A DNA stretch of 64,000 bases from Candidatus Woesearchaeota archaeon (GCA_016185705.1 JACPMZ010000003.1:174851-238850); one strand, 5' to 3'; positions 33,560 through 42,295 are shown, counted from the stretch's first letter. A program made the numbers and translations. Notes: generated by a model from the letters alone, not told the origin.

Positions 33560-33859
33560 ATGATAAGCGTTTACATAACCTGCAGCAGCATGGCTGAGGC
33601 AAAAAAGATTGCCAGGCACCTTCTGGATAACAAATTGATTGCATGCGCCAACATGTTCCGTATTGACAGCATGTTCAGATGGAAGGGCAAAATGCAGGAT
33701 GTCAAGGAAACTGCCATGTTCTGCAAAGCTGACAAAAAGAATTATGGCAGGATTGAATCTGAAGTCAAAAAGCTGCACAGCTATGAGGTGCCGTGCATCG
33801 TAGCTTTTGACTGGGCAGCATGCAGCAAGGAATATGCTGACTGGGTGCAAAATGCGTGA
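33560..33859 (+). CDS. cutA: Divalent-cation tolerance protein CutA
   Basis: A 99-residue trimeric small protein of the CutA1 family. SVYITCSSMAEAKKIARHLL at the start, KLIACANMFRIDSMFRWKG in the middle and HSYEVPCIVAF near the end are all family signatures. The exact role (copper tolerance, signalling) is unsettled. AGTTTAATAAG, about 27 nt upstream and just outside the repeat, is its TATA box. Its stop overlaps the next start by 8 nt. Confidence 0.93.
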   Translation: MISVYITCSSMAEAKKIARHLLDNKLIACANMFRIDSMFRWKGKMQDVKETAMFCKADKKNYGRIESEVKKLHSYEVPCIVAFDWAACSKEYADWVQNA

Positions 33860-34112
33860 CCACCACTTTACGAAGAAAATAGTTAAAGGAGGAAGCTGCA
33901 TTTACTGCAGCAAAGAGCTTGAAGCAGGCAAATGGGAAAGCAGCTTTTCGCCAAGAAGGCATTACAAATGCATAGTTTGCAGCTGCGGAAAAACCAACTG
34001 CCTGAACGTTAACTTTATCGGTTCCGGACATGACAGCTTTAGCGGTCTGGAAGAAAAAGTTGCAAAAAGCAGCAGCATTAAAGTTGTTGAGAAAAACTTA
34101 AGATTTCTTTAG
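33852..34112 (+). CDS. Small cysteine-rich protein, probable zinc-binding
   Basis: An 86-residue protein coupled to cutA. CIYCSKEL (CxxC) and CIVCSCGKTNC, with His in SPRRHYKC, could form one zinc knuckle pair. I do not recognise the family. Pairing with CutA suggests a metal-related role, as inference only. The ATG at 33852 is preferred over 33807 because the upstream part is a shadow of cutA. Confidence 0.7.
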   Translation: MRDHHFTKKIVKGGSCIYCSKELEAGKWESSFSPRRHYKCIVCSCGKTNCLNVNFIGSGHDSFSGLEEKVAKSSSIKVVEKNLRFL

Positions 34113-34789
34113 CACGGACAGATTAATGTGCCTTTGAACGGCTTTCCTCTCAGAAAGCTTTCCAGGTTCTTCAAGTCCTTGCCCATTATGGCAACTGTAA
34201 GCCGGCCAATTTCAGCAGCCCGTGCAGCAACAGGGTCAAACGGCGTATTAAGCCCGGGACTCCATTTCGTAGCGCGGATAAGCTTCCTGAAATGCGTCCA
34301 GCAAACGCAGCTGACCGGCAAAGCGCCTTTGTGCCTTGAAGGGTCTTTATTGTAAACATAATCCGTGTTGGTGATGTTTATGACAGTCTGCGCCTTAAAA
34401 TTCTGGGCAAGCAGGACAGCCATGTGGTCTGTTGAGCGGCCCGGCTTCCAGCCAGCTGCAATCACTACCCTGCTTTTATCCTTTGCCTTTTCTTTCGGAT
34501 TTCTAATAACTCTGCGGTAAGCTGCAGCCCTGAAAACATTCCTCAAAAGCTGAGCGTTTAAGCGGGTTGCGTGGATTCCAATCCAGTCCAAATCATCATC
34601 AGTAACCTTAACAACCTTTGAAGCAGCAGCCATGTACTCGCGGGCAGTCTTCCCGCCGCCGCAGATAATCACAAATCTTTTCTTTTTTGAAAATTTCAGG
34701 ATAAGCTTCCTGAAGCTTTTCAAAAAATCAGTGTCAATGCTGGCAGGCGCGAGAACAGAGCCGCCAAGTGAAATGACAACAGTTTCCAT
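34109..34789 (-). CDS. pyrH: UMP kinase, archaeal type
   Basis: A 226-residue amino-acid-kinase-fold enzyme that converts UMP to UDP. Motifs: VVISLGGSVLAP, VIICGGGKTAREY, the UMP/ATP segment AGWKPGRSTDHMAV and TNTDYVYNKDP. The frame is open to 34900, but the TATA box AGATTTAAATACA about 27 nt upstream and family alignment place the start at METVVIS (34789). It overlaps the preceding gene's stop by 4 nt (convergent). Confidence 0.93.
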   Translation of the reverse strand: METVVISLGGSVLAPASIDTDFLKSFRKLILKFSKKKRFVIICGGGKTAREYMAAASKVVKVTDDDLDWIGIHATRLNAQLLRNVFRAAAYRRVIRNPKEKAKDKSRVVIAAGWKPGRSTDHMAVLLAQNFKAQTVINITNTDYVYNKDPSRHKGALPVSCVCWTHFRKLIRATKWSPGLNTPFDPVAARAAEIGRLTVAIMGKDLKNLESFLRGKPFKGTLICPC

Positions 34790-34870
34790 GCCCGGACTGC
34801 TGGCTGAGTTGTATTTAAATCTTTGTAAACAAACATTATCTCCGCAGGCAACCTGCTTTGCCTGCTTGCA

Positions 34871-34986
34871 GCCACGCCCTGTTTCCTCCTCTGTCGTCAT
34901 TGCTTTGCGCTGCTTTTTTCCCTCACCTTAATATTTAAGGGGAGGGAAAAAAGCAGCTGGCAGTTATTCAAAAGGGAAAGCGTGGC
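34871..34986. repeat. Nested-hairpin element, GCCACGC subfamily
   Basis: Inner hairpin 34909-34957 with arms GCTGCTTTTTTCCCTCACC and complement, one mismatch. Outer inverted repeats GCCACGCCCTGTTTCC (34871) and, from the right, GCCACGCTTTCCC (34986). No clear target duplication seen. It occupies most of the gap between pyrH and dtdA. Confidence 0.75.
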
Positions 34987-35098
34987 AGGAAAAATAGTCC
35001 GGTTGCTGAGATACTGACAAAGTAATGCCTGGCATTGCCGCTCTACGCGCGGGGGCAAGCCCAAACAAATTTATAATAGAATGCAGGTGCTGAGTGCT

Positions 35099-35914
35099 AT
35101 GAAAAAAATAGCAGTAGTAATTTCCAAGAAAGACGCTGCAGGACTGAACATTGCTGAACAATTGCAGCGGCTGCACAACTTCCCGGCTGTGATTGGAAGC
35201 AAAAAGGTTGAGCTGCACTTCTGCGACGAGTACATAGTTAATCCTGAAAATATTGACCAGCAGATTGACGCCGAAATCTTCATTTTCGGCTCCCGCCATG
35301 TAAGCAGGGCAGGAGTGCACTCGCTAAGCGTACACAGCATCGGAAACTGGGGCAAAGTAGCTGAAGGCGGAAAAGACAGAACGTTAATTCCGGCTCCTGC
35401 TGCGCTGATGAAGGAATGCTTTACTTTGCTAAGGCAGAAAGCTGAAGGCATGGATTATGAGGTTATACTGGAAGCCACTCATCACGGCCCTTACCTTGAA
35501 AAGCCGGCAATGTTCATAGAGATTGGCAGCGATGAAGAACGCTGGAACGATGAAAAAGCTGGAAAGGTAATTGCAACAACTATTATTGAAGCTATTGGGA
35601 ATCTTAGCAGCAGCAAGAATCGCAGCAATGACATAAACGCAGTAGTCGGAGTTGGCGGGCTGCACCATGCGCCCAACTTTGCCAAGGCAATGCTGGCAGA
35701 AGGAACAGCAGTAAGCTACATCTGCCCCAAGTACATGCTTGGCAGCTTAGATGAGGAAATGCTTCGGCAGGCAGCAGAAAAGTCAGTGCCGAGGGCAACG
35801 CAAATAGTTCTTGACTGGAAGGGGTTGGGAAAGGAGAAGGCAGGGATTGTTCGGATTTGCAATCACGCTGGCCTGGCTTTAAAGCGCACTTCTGATTTTG
35901 GCATAACAGTTTAG
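35099..35914 (+). CDS. dtdA: D-aminoacyl-tRNA deacylase DtdA
   Basis: A 271-residue zinc-dependent deacylase (GEK1/DtdA family) that removes D-amino acids from tRNA. Signatures: FGSRHVSRAGVHSLSVHSIGNW, EATHHGPYLEKPAMFIEIGS and VGVGGLHHAPNF, with many histidines for metal binding. TTTATAAT at 35070-35077 is about 26 nt before ATG 35099; the frame extends to 35081, but leaderless initiation fits the shorter start. Confidence 0.92.
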   Translation: MKKIAVVISKKDAAGLNIAEQLQRLHNFPAVIGSKKVELHFCDEYIVNPENIDQQIDAEIFIFGSRHVSRAGVHSLSVHSIGNWGKVAEGGKDRTLIPAPAALMKECFTLLRQKAEGMDYEVILEATHHGPYLEKPAMFIEIGSDEERWNDEKAGKVIATTIIEAIGNLSSSKNRSNDINAVVGVGGLHHAPNFAKAMLAEGTAVSYICPKYMLGSLDEEMLRQAAEKSVPRATQIVLDWKGLGKEKAGIVRICNHAGLALKRTSDFGITV

Positions 35915-35963
35915 TAAAAATTAAATATGGGCTGTTGCAAGCAGCCGCAATTGAGGTGATAAG

Positions 35964-36074
35964 ATGAAAACAGCTTTAGAGGATGAGGATTACCTGAGGT
36001 TTGAGGATGATGAGGAAGAAGGGGACGGCGATGGCGCCATGAACACAGGGGATGAGGAAGATACCTGGGTGTAG
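35964..36074 (+). CDS. Very small acidic protein
   Basis: A 36-codon frame preceded by a strong Shine-Dalgarno GAGGTGAT at 35953-35960. The product (LEDEDYLRFEDDEEEGDGDG) is extremely acidic. It stands just upstream of the three membrane-protein genes. The ribosome-binding site is the main support; no family recognised. Confidence 0.5.
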   Translation: MKTALEDEDYLRFEDDEEEGDGDGAMNTGDEEDTWV

Positions 36075-36120
36075 CGCTGAATAGAAAACTTTATATACAA
36101 TATTTCGCGTTAAAGGAATC

Positions 36121-36714
36121 ATGGCAGAGCCATCTACCTTTCGCGGCACCCTTGATTTTCTTGACAACATAGGCATCTTTGATGTTGTCCTGCCGTTTCT
36201 GCTTGTTTTCACTATAGTGTTTGCGCTGCTTGAGAAAACCCGCATACTTGGCACAGAAAAGATGGAGGACGGGAAGGAATACAGCAAAAAGCACCTGAAT
36301 TCACTTGCGAGCTTTGTAATAGCATTTTTTGTTATAGCATCTGCGCGGCTTGTGGACATCGTGACTTCAATTTCTGCAAATCTGGTTATTTTGCTGCTGA
36401 CAGCTGTCGCTTTCCTTCTGCTTGCGGGCAGCTTCCACCAGCAGAAGCCGGAAGGGTATTTCCTTGAAGGCCCTTTCAGAACACTGTTCATGATGCTTGC
36501 ATTTGCCGGCATGGTCATAATATTTTTGAACGCCATCACGACAGGCAAGGGAGAAACCTGGCTGTCAGTGGTGTTCGGCTGGATAAAATCGTTTTCAGAC
36601 AATGTTTCAGTGGCGGCCGTCATACTCGTAATTATAGTGGTGGCTATTATGTACTTTATCGGGGCTATCGGACCGCATAAATCTGCTGAAGCAAAAGGCA
36701 ATGAGAAAAAGTAG
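36121..36714 (+). CDS. Membrane protein, first of three tandem relatives
   Basis: A 197-residue protein with about five membrane helices. The first helix region, GIFDVVLPFLLVFTIVFALL followed by EKTRILG, recurs in the next gene. A TATA box (AACTTTATATACAA, 36088-36101) is about 26 nt upstream. The lysine-rich C-terminus is probably cytoplasmic. Tandem arrangement with two similar proteins suggests a hetero-oligomeric membrane complex (inference). Confidence 0.72.
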   Translation: MAEPSTFRGTLDFLDNIGIFDVVLPFLLVFTIVFALLEKTRILGTEKMEDGKEYSKKHLNSLASFVIAFFVIASARLVDIVTSISANLVILLLTAVAFLLLAGSFHQQKPEGYFLEGPFRTLFMMLAFAGMVIIFLNAITTGKGETWLSVVFGWIKSFSDNVSVAAVILVIIVVAIMYFIGAIGPHKSAEAKGNEKK

Positions 36715-36725
36715 GGTGATAAAAC

Positions 36726-37310
36726 ATGGCAAATGAATTTCCGGATTTTTTTATAAGGATGGAGGAGCTTGGCCTGCTTGACTCGCTGCTTCCATTCATA
36801 CTCATATTTACGGTAATATTTGCGGTGCTGCAGAAAACCCACATAATCGGCGAGGGCAGGCGCGAGTTTAATACGGTAGTGGCATTGGTTCTTTCTCTAA
36901 TGGTGGTCATACCGCACGTTACCGGAAGGTATCCGCCCGGCTCTGACGTTGTCGTAATAATAAACACCGCGCTTCCACAAGTATCATTGCTGGTAGTTGC
37001 GGTTCTTGCAGCATTATTGCTAATCGGAGTGTTTGCGCCCGGAGTAATGTTCGGAGGCACAGGGCTGGGAGCCATACTTGGCGTGCTTGCCTTGGGGTCA
37101 ATAGCGTATATTTTCGGCAACGCAGCGGGCTGGTGGAGAATGCCGGGAGTCCTGAGCTTCCTTAATAATCCGGACACGCAAGTTGTTCTGATTATTGTTC
37201 TTGTGTTTGGCGTAATAATCTGGTTTATAACCCGGGAGCCAAGCAAAGGGCAGGGGCTGAACAACATCCTGGAGTCCCTGAAGAAGACGTTTGGAGGGGG
37301 CGGTCACTGA
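36726..37310 (+). CDS. Membrane protein, second of three tandem relatives
   Basis: A 194-residue protein with the segment GLLDSLLPFILIFTVIFAVL followed by QKTHIIG, closely matching the first gene. It has about five helices and a glycine-rich C-terminus (KKTFGGGGH). GGGTGAT lies 9 nt before the ATG, so it is translated from a Shine-Dalgarno within the operon. No known family recognised. Confidence 0.72.
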   Translation: MANEFPDFFIRMEELGLLDSLLPFILIFTVIFAVLQKTHIIGEGRREFNTVVALVLSLMVVIPHVTGRYPPGSDVVVIINTALPQVSLLVVAVLAALLLIGVFAPGVMFGGTGLGAILGVLALGSIAYIFGNAAGWWRMPGVLSFLNNPDTQVVLIIVLVFGVIIWFITREPSKGQGLNNILESLKKTFGGGGH

Positions 37311-37311
37311 A

Positions 37312-37857
37312 ATGGCCACAATATTTGACTTAAGCCTTCTCAGGGAATTCTCACTGGTATTTGTGTGGGTGCTAATCTTTGTTCTGGTTTATGGCATACT
37401 GGAAGTAACCAACATCTTCAAGAACCGGGGACTGCACGCGCTCATAGCGATAGCAATAACCATACTGCTGGGCACAACAAGCGGAGTAACTACTGTAGTA
37501 ACAGGGCTGATACCGTGGTTTGTAATAACAGGGTTCTTCGTAGTTTTTTTCCTTGTGCTTTCAAACTTCATAGGCGTTCCAACAAAAGAAGTTCTCCAGC
37601 GGTTTGGTGGAGAAGGAGCAGTCTGGTGGCTTTTCGTGCCGCTAACCGTCGGACTGATGATAGCTTTGGTGGCAGGCGGCCAGTTTGCGAGAAGCCAGGC
37701 GCCAATTGACTCTGAAACAGGAGAGCCAGTCACAACTCCAGGCAAGGTCGTGCTGGACATAATTACAGATCCAAAAGTGCTTGCACTGATGATAATCCTC
37801 GGCATATCAGCAGTAACAGTAGTTTTAATGGCCGGTACGCATAAAATAACTTCCTAG
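37312..37857 (+). CDS. Membrane protein, third of three tandem relatives
   Basis: A 181-residue protein starting MATIFDLSLLREF right after the previous stop. FVWVLIFVLVYGILEVTNIF corresponds to the first helix plus linker of its two neighbours; the other helices are different. One soluble segment (QFARSQAPIDSETGEPVTTP) lies between the last two helices. The three genes appear to have arisen by duplication and divergence. Confidence 0.72.
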   Translation: MATIFDLSLLREFSLVFVWVLIFVLVYGILEVTNIFKNRGLHALIAIAITILLGTTSGVTTVVTGLIPWFVITGFFVVFFLVLSNFIGVPTKEVLQRFGGEGAVWWLFVPLTVGLMIALVAGGQFARSQAPIDSETGEPVTTPGKVVLDIITDPKVLALMIILGISAVTVVLMAGTHKITS

Positions 37858-37953
37858 AACATAATCAGGAAACGTATTTAGCCGGCTTCCCTTCCTGCTT
37901 TCCCCCTGACTATACTCGCGGACAACAGTTTTCATGCAAATAGTTTTGTAATA

Positions 37954-37994
37954 AGCAAATGACATATCATGTACGACGATTTGTGTCATTTGCT
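37954..37994. repeat. Single hairpin of the tandem-hairpin type
   Basis: Arms AGCAAATGACA and TGTCATTTGCT (11 bp, perfect) with a 19-nt loop. The AGCAAAT start matches units at 25074, 29791 and 29838. It lies between convergent genes, where a terminator function is also possible. Confidence 0.8.
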
Positions 37995-38060
37995 ATATTT
38001 AAGCCAGGCGGGAAATGAAGCGCGGCTGCGAAGAGCGGGCAGTTCTTCCGCACCTTAATG

Positions 38061-38498
38061 CTAAAACCCGGGCATTACCCTGCGCCTCCTGACAAAGAAA
38101 ATGATAATTGCTATAATGATGGCGATGAATGCAAAAGTCAGCAAAACCGGAGTAATGCCAATCCCCCCTTTCTCCTCGGCAACTTCAACCCCGCACGGCT
38201 CAGAAGTAGCTGGCTGCGCAAGACTGGTAACGCAGAAATTCGCGTCAACACACTCCCTTGACCTGATTCCATCAACGCATCCAGACCACTCAGTGCATTT
38301 CCAGTTTTCATTGCAGCCCTGCTGAACCTCTTTTTCAAGCAGCGGGCAATCGTCAGGATCATAGTCAGGCAAGGTGGGATCGCAGGGGTCAAGCGCAATA
38401 GGCGTGCCGTTGCTTACAACAATTCTTGGCGGGACATTCTGGGCATGAACGGCTGAAACTACAGAAACAACAATTAACAGCAGCAGCAAAGCTCTCAT
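38061..38498 (-). CDS. Secreted or anchored cysteine-rich protein
   Basis: A 145-residue protein with a signal peptide (MRALLLLLIVVSVVSAVHAQ), an extracellular part with ten cysteines including WKCTEWSGCVDGIRSREC, which resembles the core of a thrombospondin type 1 repeat, and a C-terminal membrane helix followed by RRRR. The C-terminal anchor with a basic tail puts the cysteine domain outside. Possible surface adhesion role (inference). Confidence 0.72.
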   Translation of the reverse strand: MRALLLLLIVVSVVSAVHAQNVPPRIVVSNGTPIALDPCDPTLPDYDPDDCPLLEKEVQQGCNENWKCTEWSGCVDGIRSRECVDANFCVTSLAQPATSEPCGVEVAEEKGGIGITPVLLTFAFIAIIIAIIIFFVRRRRVMPGF

Positions 38499-38529
38499 AA
38501 GGCAGTATGCATGCCTGCTGTTAAAAAAC

Positions 38530-38625
38530 ATTTCTATTCCTGGAGCTACGGCCCGTTACTATCGCCTCGCCCAATTTATTCCTCCATTAACCCTGAGGAA
38601 GGGAAATTGAGCTCCGCGCAGGAGA
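38530..38625. repeat. Weak hairpin of the pyrimidine/purine type
   Basis: CCCAATTTATTCCTCC and GGAAGGGAAATTGAGC can pair imperfectly around ATTAACCCT. It is the poorest match to the nested-hairpin family in this window and may be a decayed copy. Borders are uncertain. Confidence 0.35.
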
Positions 38626-38712
38626 AAACAGCACAAACCTAAAAAAGATATTACCCTACCAGTATACATTTATCCACAACATTTATATAGCTGAACTGCA
38701 CAGCATAGAGCC

Positions 38713-39048
38713 ATGAAGATTACCATTGACACCAAGGAGGACTCGCACGATGAGATACGAAACATAATCAACATGCTCAGTTCTCTTATCGGAGCAAGCC
38801 GAAGCATCGCTGAGGATAACGTAAATGCAGGGGAATCAGAAAATTCAGAGCCAGAGCCCCTGATAGGCGAGGGCATATTTGGAATGTTTACCAACAACAG
38901 GCAAGAACCTGCTTCTGTCCGCGAGCTGGATACGCCGGGAAACGAAGTATCAGGCATGCTGACAGAACACAAAGAACAGGAAGTCAACCTGCCAGAGCCG
39001 GAAGTGGTCTACCTGAGAAGGGACGAGCCAAGAATAATACCTTACTGA
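38713..39048 (+). CDS. Conserved-looking small acidic protein
   Basis: A 111-residue acidic protein that starts MKITIDTKEDSHDEIRNIIN, an alpha/beta N-terminal unit, followed by a low-complexity middle and a C-terminal VVYLRRDEPRIIPY. ATTTATATAGC lies about 30 nt upstream. I believe similar proteins occur in other DPANN genomes but cannot verify it here. Function unknown. Confidence 0.7.
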   Translation: MKITIDTKEDSHDEIRNIINMLSSLIGASRSIAEDNVNAGESENSEPEPLIGEGIFGMFTNNRQEPASVRELDTPGNEVSGMLTEHKEQEVNLPEPEVVYLRRDEPRIIPY

Positions 39049-39130
39049 TTCTGGCTTATGCGGGTTGCATAGCTTGATTTCCCCATTGCAACGGCTATGG
39101 AGCGGGAAACCGCGGGAATCAATACAGCAG

Positions 39131-39259
39131 ACTTTGTCGATTAATTCGTCCTGCTGCTGTTTGCTGTCCGCGCTGCTTTTTCTCAATACTTCGGAAGTTA
39201 AGGGGGAGAAAAAGCAGAGCAGCGGAATGCGGATGTTGGGCAGCAATAAATCAACAAAC
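39131..39259. repeat. Nested-hairpin element, TTTGTCGATT subfamily (inverted relative of 2136)
   Basis: The terminal repeats are CTTTGTCGATTAATT and, from the right, GTTTGTTGATTTATTGC. The segment CCTGCTGCTGTTTGCTGTCC (39150-39170) is identical to the opposite strand of the 2136 copy. The inner hairpin at 39172-39217 has arms GCTGCTTTTTCTC and GAGAAAAAGCAG. The two copies are 37 kb apart in opposite orientation. Confidence 0.82.
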
Positions 39260-39308
39260 CCGCTGCAGCCAATAAAGATTTATATTAGCAGCAGCAGAGC
39301 TAATAAGC

Positions 39309-39743
39309 ATGAAATACAAATATCTTGACCATACTGCCGATACAAAATTCAGGGCATACGGCAAAACCCTGGAGGAGGCATTTGCCAACGCAGCTTTGGC
39401 AACGACAAACGTCATGGTTGAGCCAGACAAAATACAGGAAAAAGCCAAGAAAAAGATAGCAGTTGAAGGGGATGATTTGCAGGCATTACTGTACAATTTC
39501 CTTGAGCAGTTTCTGATACTATTGGATGCGGAGAACTTCTTTCTGGCAGCTGTTAAAAAAATAAAAATCTGGAAAGTTAAAAATAATGGCCGCATCAGCT
39601 ATAAACTGACTGCAGAAGCTATGGGAGATAATGCTGCAAAGTACGAAACAATCGGGCCGCAGGTCAAGGCAGTAACCTACAACGACATGGTTGTGGATGA
39701 AGAGAAAGACAACTGCTTTGTGCAGGCGGTGCTGGACATCTAA
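39309..39743 (+). CDS. Archease, RtcB cofactor
   Basis: A 144-residue protein that speeds guanylylation and turnover of RtcB. The N-terminal HTADTKFRAYGKTLEEAFANAA and the acidic metal-binding positions near the C-terminus (YNDMVVDEEKDNCFVQAVLDI) are the family signatures. It lies 107 nt upstream of rtcB on the same strand. AGATTTATATTAG is its TATA box, about 27 nt upstream, just outside the repeat. Confidence 0.93.
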   Translation: MKYKYLDHTADTKFRAYGKTLEEAFANAALATTNVMVEPDKIQEKAKKKIAVEGDDLQALLYNFLEQFLILLDAENFFLAAVKKIKIWKVKNNGRISYKLTAEAMGDNAAKYETIGPQVKAVTYNDMVVDEEKDNCFVQAVLDI

Positions 39744-39849
39744 TTAACTGTCTTTAATTTCTACTGATTGATTGTTCAACGGGCAACGCGCGGCAGAGCA
39801 TACAAAATTCTCACAACCTTTTTAAACAACCAGTCAGTCTAATGTTTTA

Positions 39850-41271
39850 ATGGAACCAAAAAAAATATCCGAAAACGAATGGGAAATACCCAAAAGCGGC
39901 GGAATGAAGGTTGCTGCCAAAATCTTTGCGTCTGAAAAGCTGATGCAGAAAATAAGGCAGGACAGAACATTGATGCAGGCAGCCAATGTTGCGCACCTGC
40001 AGGGCATCCAGAAGTTTTCGTACGTCATGCCTGACGCCCACGAAGGATACGGATTTCCAATAGGCGGCGTTGCGGCAATGAGCACAGAAGACGGAGTAAT
40101 CAGCCCGGGCGGCATAGGGTATGACATAAATTGCGGAGTCAGACTGCTGCGCACAGACTGGGCTGCGGAAGAAGTAATGCCGAAAATTAAAGAATTGCTC
40201 AATGAACTGTTCAACCAGGTGCCTTCCGGCGTGGGCAGGGGCGGGCAGACAAAGCTTTCCAAGGATGAAATGCTTGAAATGCTTGCCAAGGGAAGCAGAT
40301 GGAGTCTTCAGCACGGATATGGAAAGCAGGAAGATTTGGACGCTACCGAGGAATACGGGTATCTGAAGAAGGCAGAGCCAAGCTTTGTATCTGAAAGCGC
40401 AATAGCTCGCGGCAGGCCTCAGCTCGGAACGCTTGGAGCAGGAAACCATTTTCTTGAAGTGCAGAAAGTTGACGAAATTTATGATGAGAAAACAGCTGCT
40501 GCGTTTGGCATAGAAAAGCCGGGGCAGGTAACTGTAATGGTGCACTGCGGCAGCCGCGGATTCGGGCACCAGGTGGCTTCAGACTACATCAAGCAAATGG
40601 AAAAAAAGTATGGCTTTGAAAAGCTGCCGGACCGCGAGCTGGTCAATGCGCCCTTTAACTCTGAGCTTGGGCAGCGCTACTTCAAGGCAATGTGCGCAGG
40701 AATGAATTATGCGTTCGCAAACAGGCAGATGATTGCGCACTGGATGCGCGCAAGCTTCAGGAAAGTAATGGGAACAGATGAAGGCATGAAGCAGGTTTAC
40801 GATGTTTGCCACAACATTGCAAAAGTGGAGAAGCACAATGTCAATGGCGAGCAGATGGAAGTGTGCGTTCACAGAAAAGGCGCAACGCGCTCCTTCGGTC
40901 CCGGAAGGGAAGAAGTAAATGAAATGTACAAGGGAATCGGGCAGCCTGTATTCATTCCGGGAAGCATGAGCACAGCAAGCTACGTGCTGGTCGGGACTGA
41001 TGAAGCAGAAGAAATAAGCTTTTCCTCAACAGCCCACGGCGCAGGAAGGGCGATGAGCAGGGCAGAAGCCATCCGGAGCTTTAGAGGAGAAAAAGTGGCT
41101 GCAGAAATGGAAAAACTGAGCATATTTGTCAAGGCAGCCAGCTGGAAGGGAATAGCAGAAGAAGCTGCGCCTGCGTATAAGGACATAAATGAGGTTGTAA
41201 AGGTGTCAAACGACATCGGGCTGGGAAAGGCAGTTGCACGGCTGGTGCCATTGGGCGTGGTGAAGGGGTAA
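39850..41271 (+). CDS. rtcB: RNA-splicing ligase RtcB
   Basis: Joins 2',3'-cyclic phosphate and 5'-OH ends with GTP and Mn2+, completing tRNA splicing in archaea. The 473-residue protein shows IGYDINCGVRLLRTD (metal-binding Cys95), TLGAGNHFLEV, MVHCGSRGFGHQ, NYAFANRQ and STAHGAGRAMSR, which carries the guanylylated histidine. No intein, unlike several other archaeal RtcBs. The co-located archease and many interrupted tRNAs agree with heavy splicing demand. Confidence 0.95.
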   Translation: MEPKKISENEWEIPKSGGMKVAAKIFASEKLMQKIRQDRTLMQAANVAHLQGIQKFSYVMPDAHEGYGFPIGGVAAMSTEDGVISPGGIGYDINCGVRLLRTDWAAEEVMPKIKELLNELFNQVPSGVGRGGQTKLSKDEMLEMLAKGSRWSLQHGYGKQEDLDATEEYGYLKKAEPSFVSESAIARGRPQLGTLGAGNHFLEVQKVDEIYDEKTAAAFGIEKPGQVTVMVHCGSRGFGHQVASDYIKQMEKKYGFEKLPDRELVNAPFNSELGQRYFKAMCAGMNYAFANRQMIAHWMRASFRKVMGTDEGMKQVYDVCHNIAKVEKHNVNGEQMEVCVHRKGATRSFGPGREEVNEMYKGIGQPVFIPGSMSTASYVLVGTDEAEEISFSSTAHGAGRAMSRAEAIRSFRGEKVAAEMEKLSIFVKAASWKGIAEEAAPAYKDINEVVKVSNDIGLGKAVARLVPLGVVKG

Positions 41272-41274
41272 AAA

Positions 41275-41706
41275 ATGGTTTCAACGCTTCCCCTGGGGAG
41301 TGCAGCTGTTAACAACTTAACAGTGTTTGTGAAGGCATTTGAAGGAGAGCCGCCTGAACACCTGAATCCTGAAAGAAATCCCGCTCATGAAGTGTATGTT
41401 GAACCTTTGGTTGAGGAGTTTGGGATGCCAATGACGCTAATCCACGATGAGCCGGGCCTGGGGCCGTTCTGCGACACTCAGGTAAGAATTGTAGCTGAAA
41501 TTCCCTTTATGAAAATAGTGGGTTACTTCAGCCAAGCCCTCAGGGACAGGAATGTATCAGCTGAAGTTGATGTTCAAATAGCTGAAAGAACGGCTGTGGC
41601 AGTGTTTGAATATAAATCCGGCGCAAGCAAAGACAAAATATACGAGGCAGTCAGAGCGACAAAAGAAGAATTCAGCGGCATAGAAGACTTAATCAGATCT
41701 CAATAA
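41275..41706 (+). CDS. Hypothetical protein downstream of rtcB
   Basis: A 143-residue soluble alpha/beta protein, 3 nt after rtcB and so in the same operon. It contains MTLIHDEPGLGPFCDTQVRI and a C-terminal helix (DKIYEAVRATKEEFSGIEDL). No known motif recognised. Its 3' end overlaps the convergent phosphoesterase gene by 14 nt. Confidence 0.68.
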   Translation: MVSTLPLGSAAVNNLTVFVKAFEGEPPEHLNPERNPAHEVYVEPLVEEFGMPMTLIHDEPGLGPFCDTQVRIVAEIPFMKIVGYFSQALRDRNVSAEVDVQIAERTAVAVFEYKSGASKDKIYEAVRATKEEFSGIEDLIRSQ

Positions 41707-42295
41707 CCTTGCCAATCTTGGCGACGTTGAGGATTTTTGTTGTGCCAATGGTTTCTTCCAGGCCGGATGCTTCGTGCACGTGGCTGCACAGCAGAAGGTC
41801 TGGCTTGAACGCTTCAATGGCTTTTGTAACTCCGGTGCTGCCTTTGACAAACTCAGAGAATTTCTCCATCCTTGACTCTGCAGGATGCACGTGGGTGACC
41901 ATGACTTTTTTCTTGGCATCCTTTATGTATTTGTGCGATTTCTTAAGCTGATTAAAAATCTCATCTTCAGTAAGCTGGAACAAGCCAATGTTTGCGCCGC
42001 CGCAGCCGAACAGGCCAATCTCCCCTGAAAGAAGGCCGTAGCCGTGCAGATTGGTAACGCCGTATTTTTGCGCAAGAAAATCAGCAGTTGAAGTGGTTTC
42101 GTGATTTCCCGGGATTAGGGCAACCTTTTTGCCGCGCTTCACAAAAGGGCCTATAATGTTGTCAGTGCTCTGCTCGCCAAACGTCAGGTCTCCGGCCAGC
42201 ACTACCAAATCCACGTTCTCATCAAAGGCCTGCTGTGCAAGCTTCTCAATTAAGTCAGCGTTGCTGTGCAGGCAGCCTGCTGCAAGGATTTTCAT
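41693..42295 (-). CDS. Metallophosphoesterase, calcineurin-like
   Basis: A 200-residue two-metal phosphoesterase. The motifs, shortened, are GCLHSN in place of the usual DxH, VLAGDLTFG (GDL), IPGNHETT (GNHE), VTHVHP (H) and CSHVH (GHxH-like). The first Asp of the canonical D-x-H is replaced: the start reads AAGCLHSNAD. The small size resembles the archaeal YfcE/MJ0936-like group. Substrate unknown. Confidence 0.82.
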   Translation of the reverse strand: MKILAAGCLHSNADLIEKLAQQAFDENVDLVVLAGDLTFGEQSTDNIIGPFVKRGKKVALIPGNHETTSTADFLAQKYGVTNLHGYGLLSGEIGLFGCGGANIGLFQLTEDEIFNQLKKSHKYIKDAKKKVMVTHVHPAESRMEKFSEFVKGSTGVTKAIEAFKPDLLLCSHVHEASGLEETIGTTKILNVAKIGKVIEI

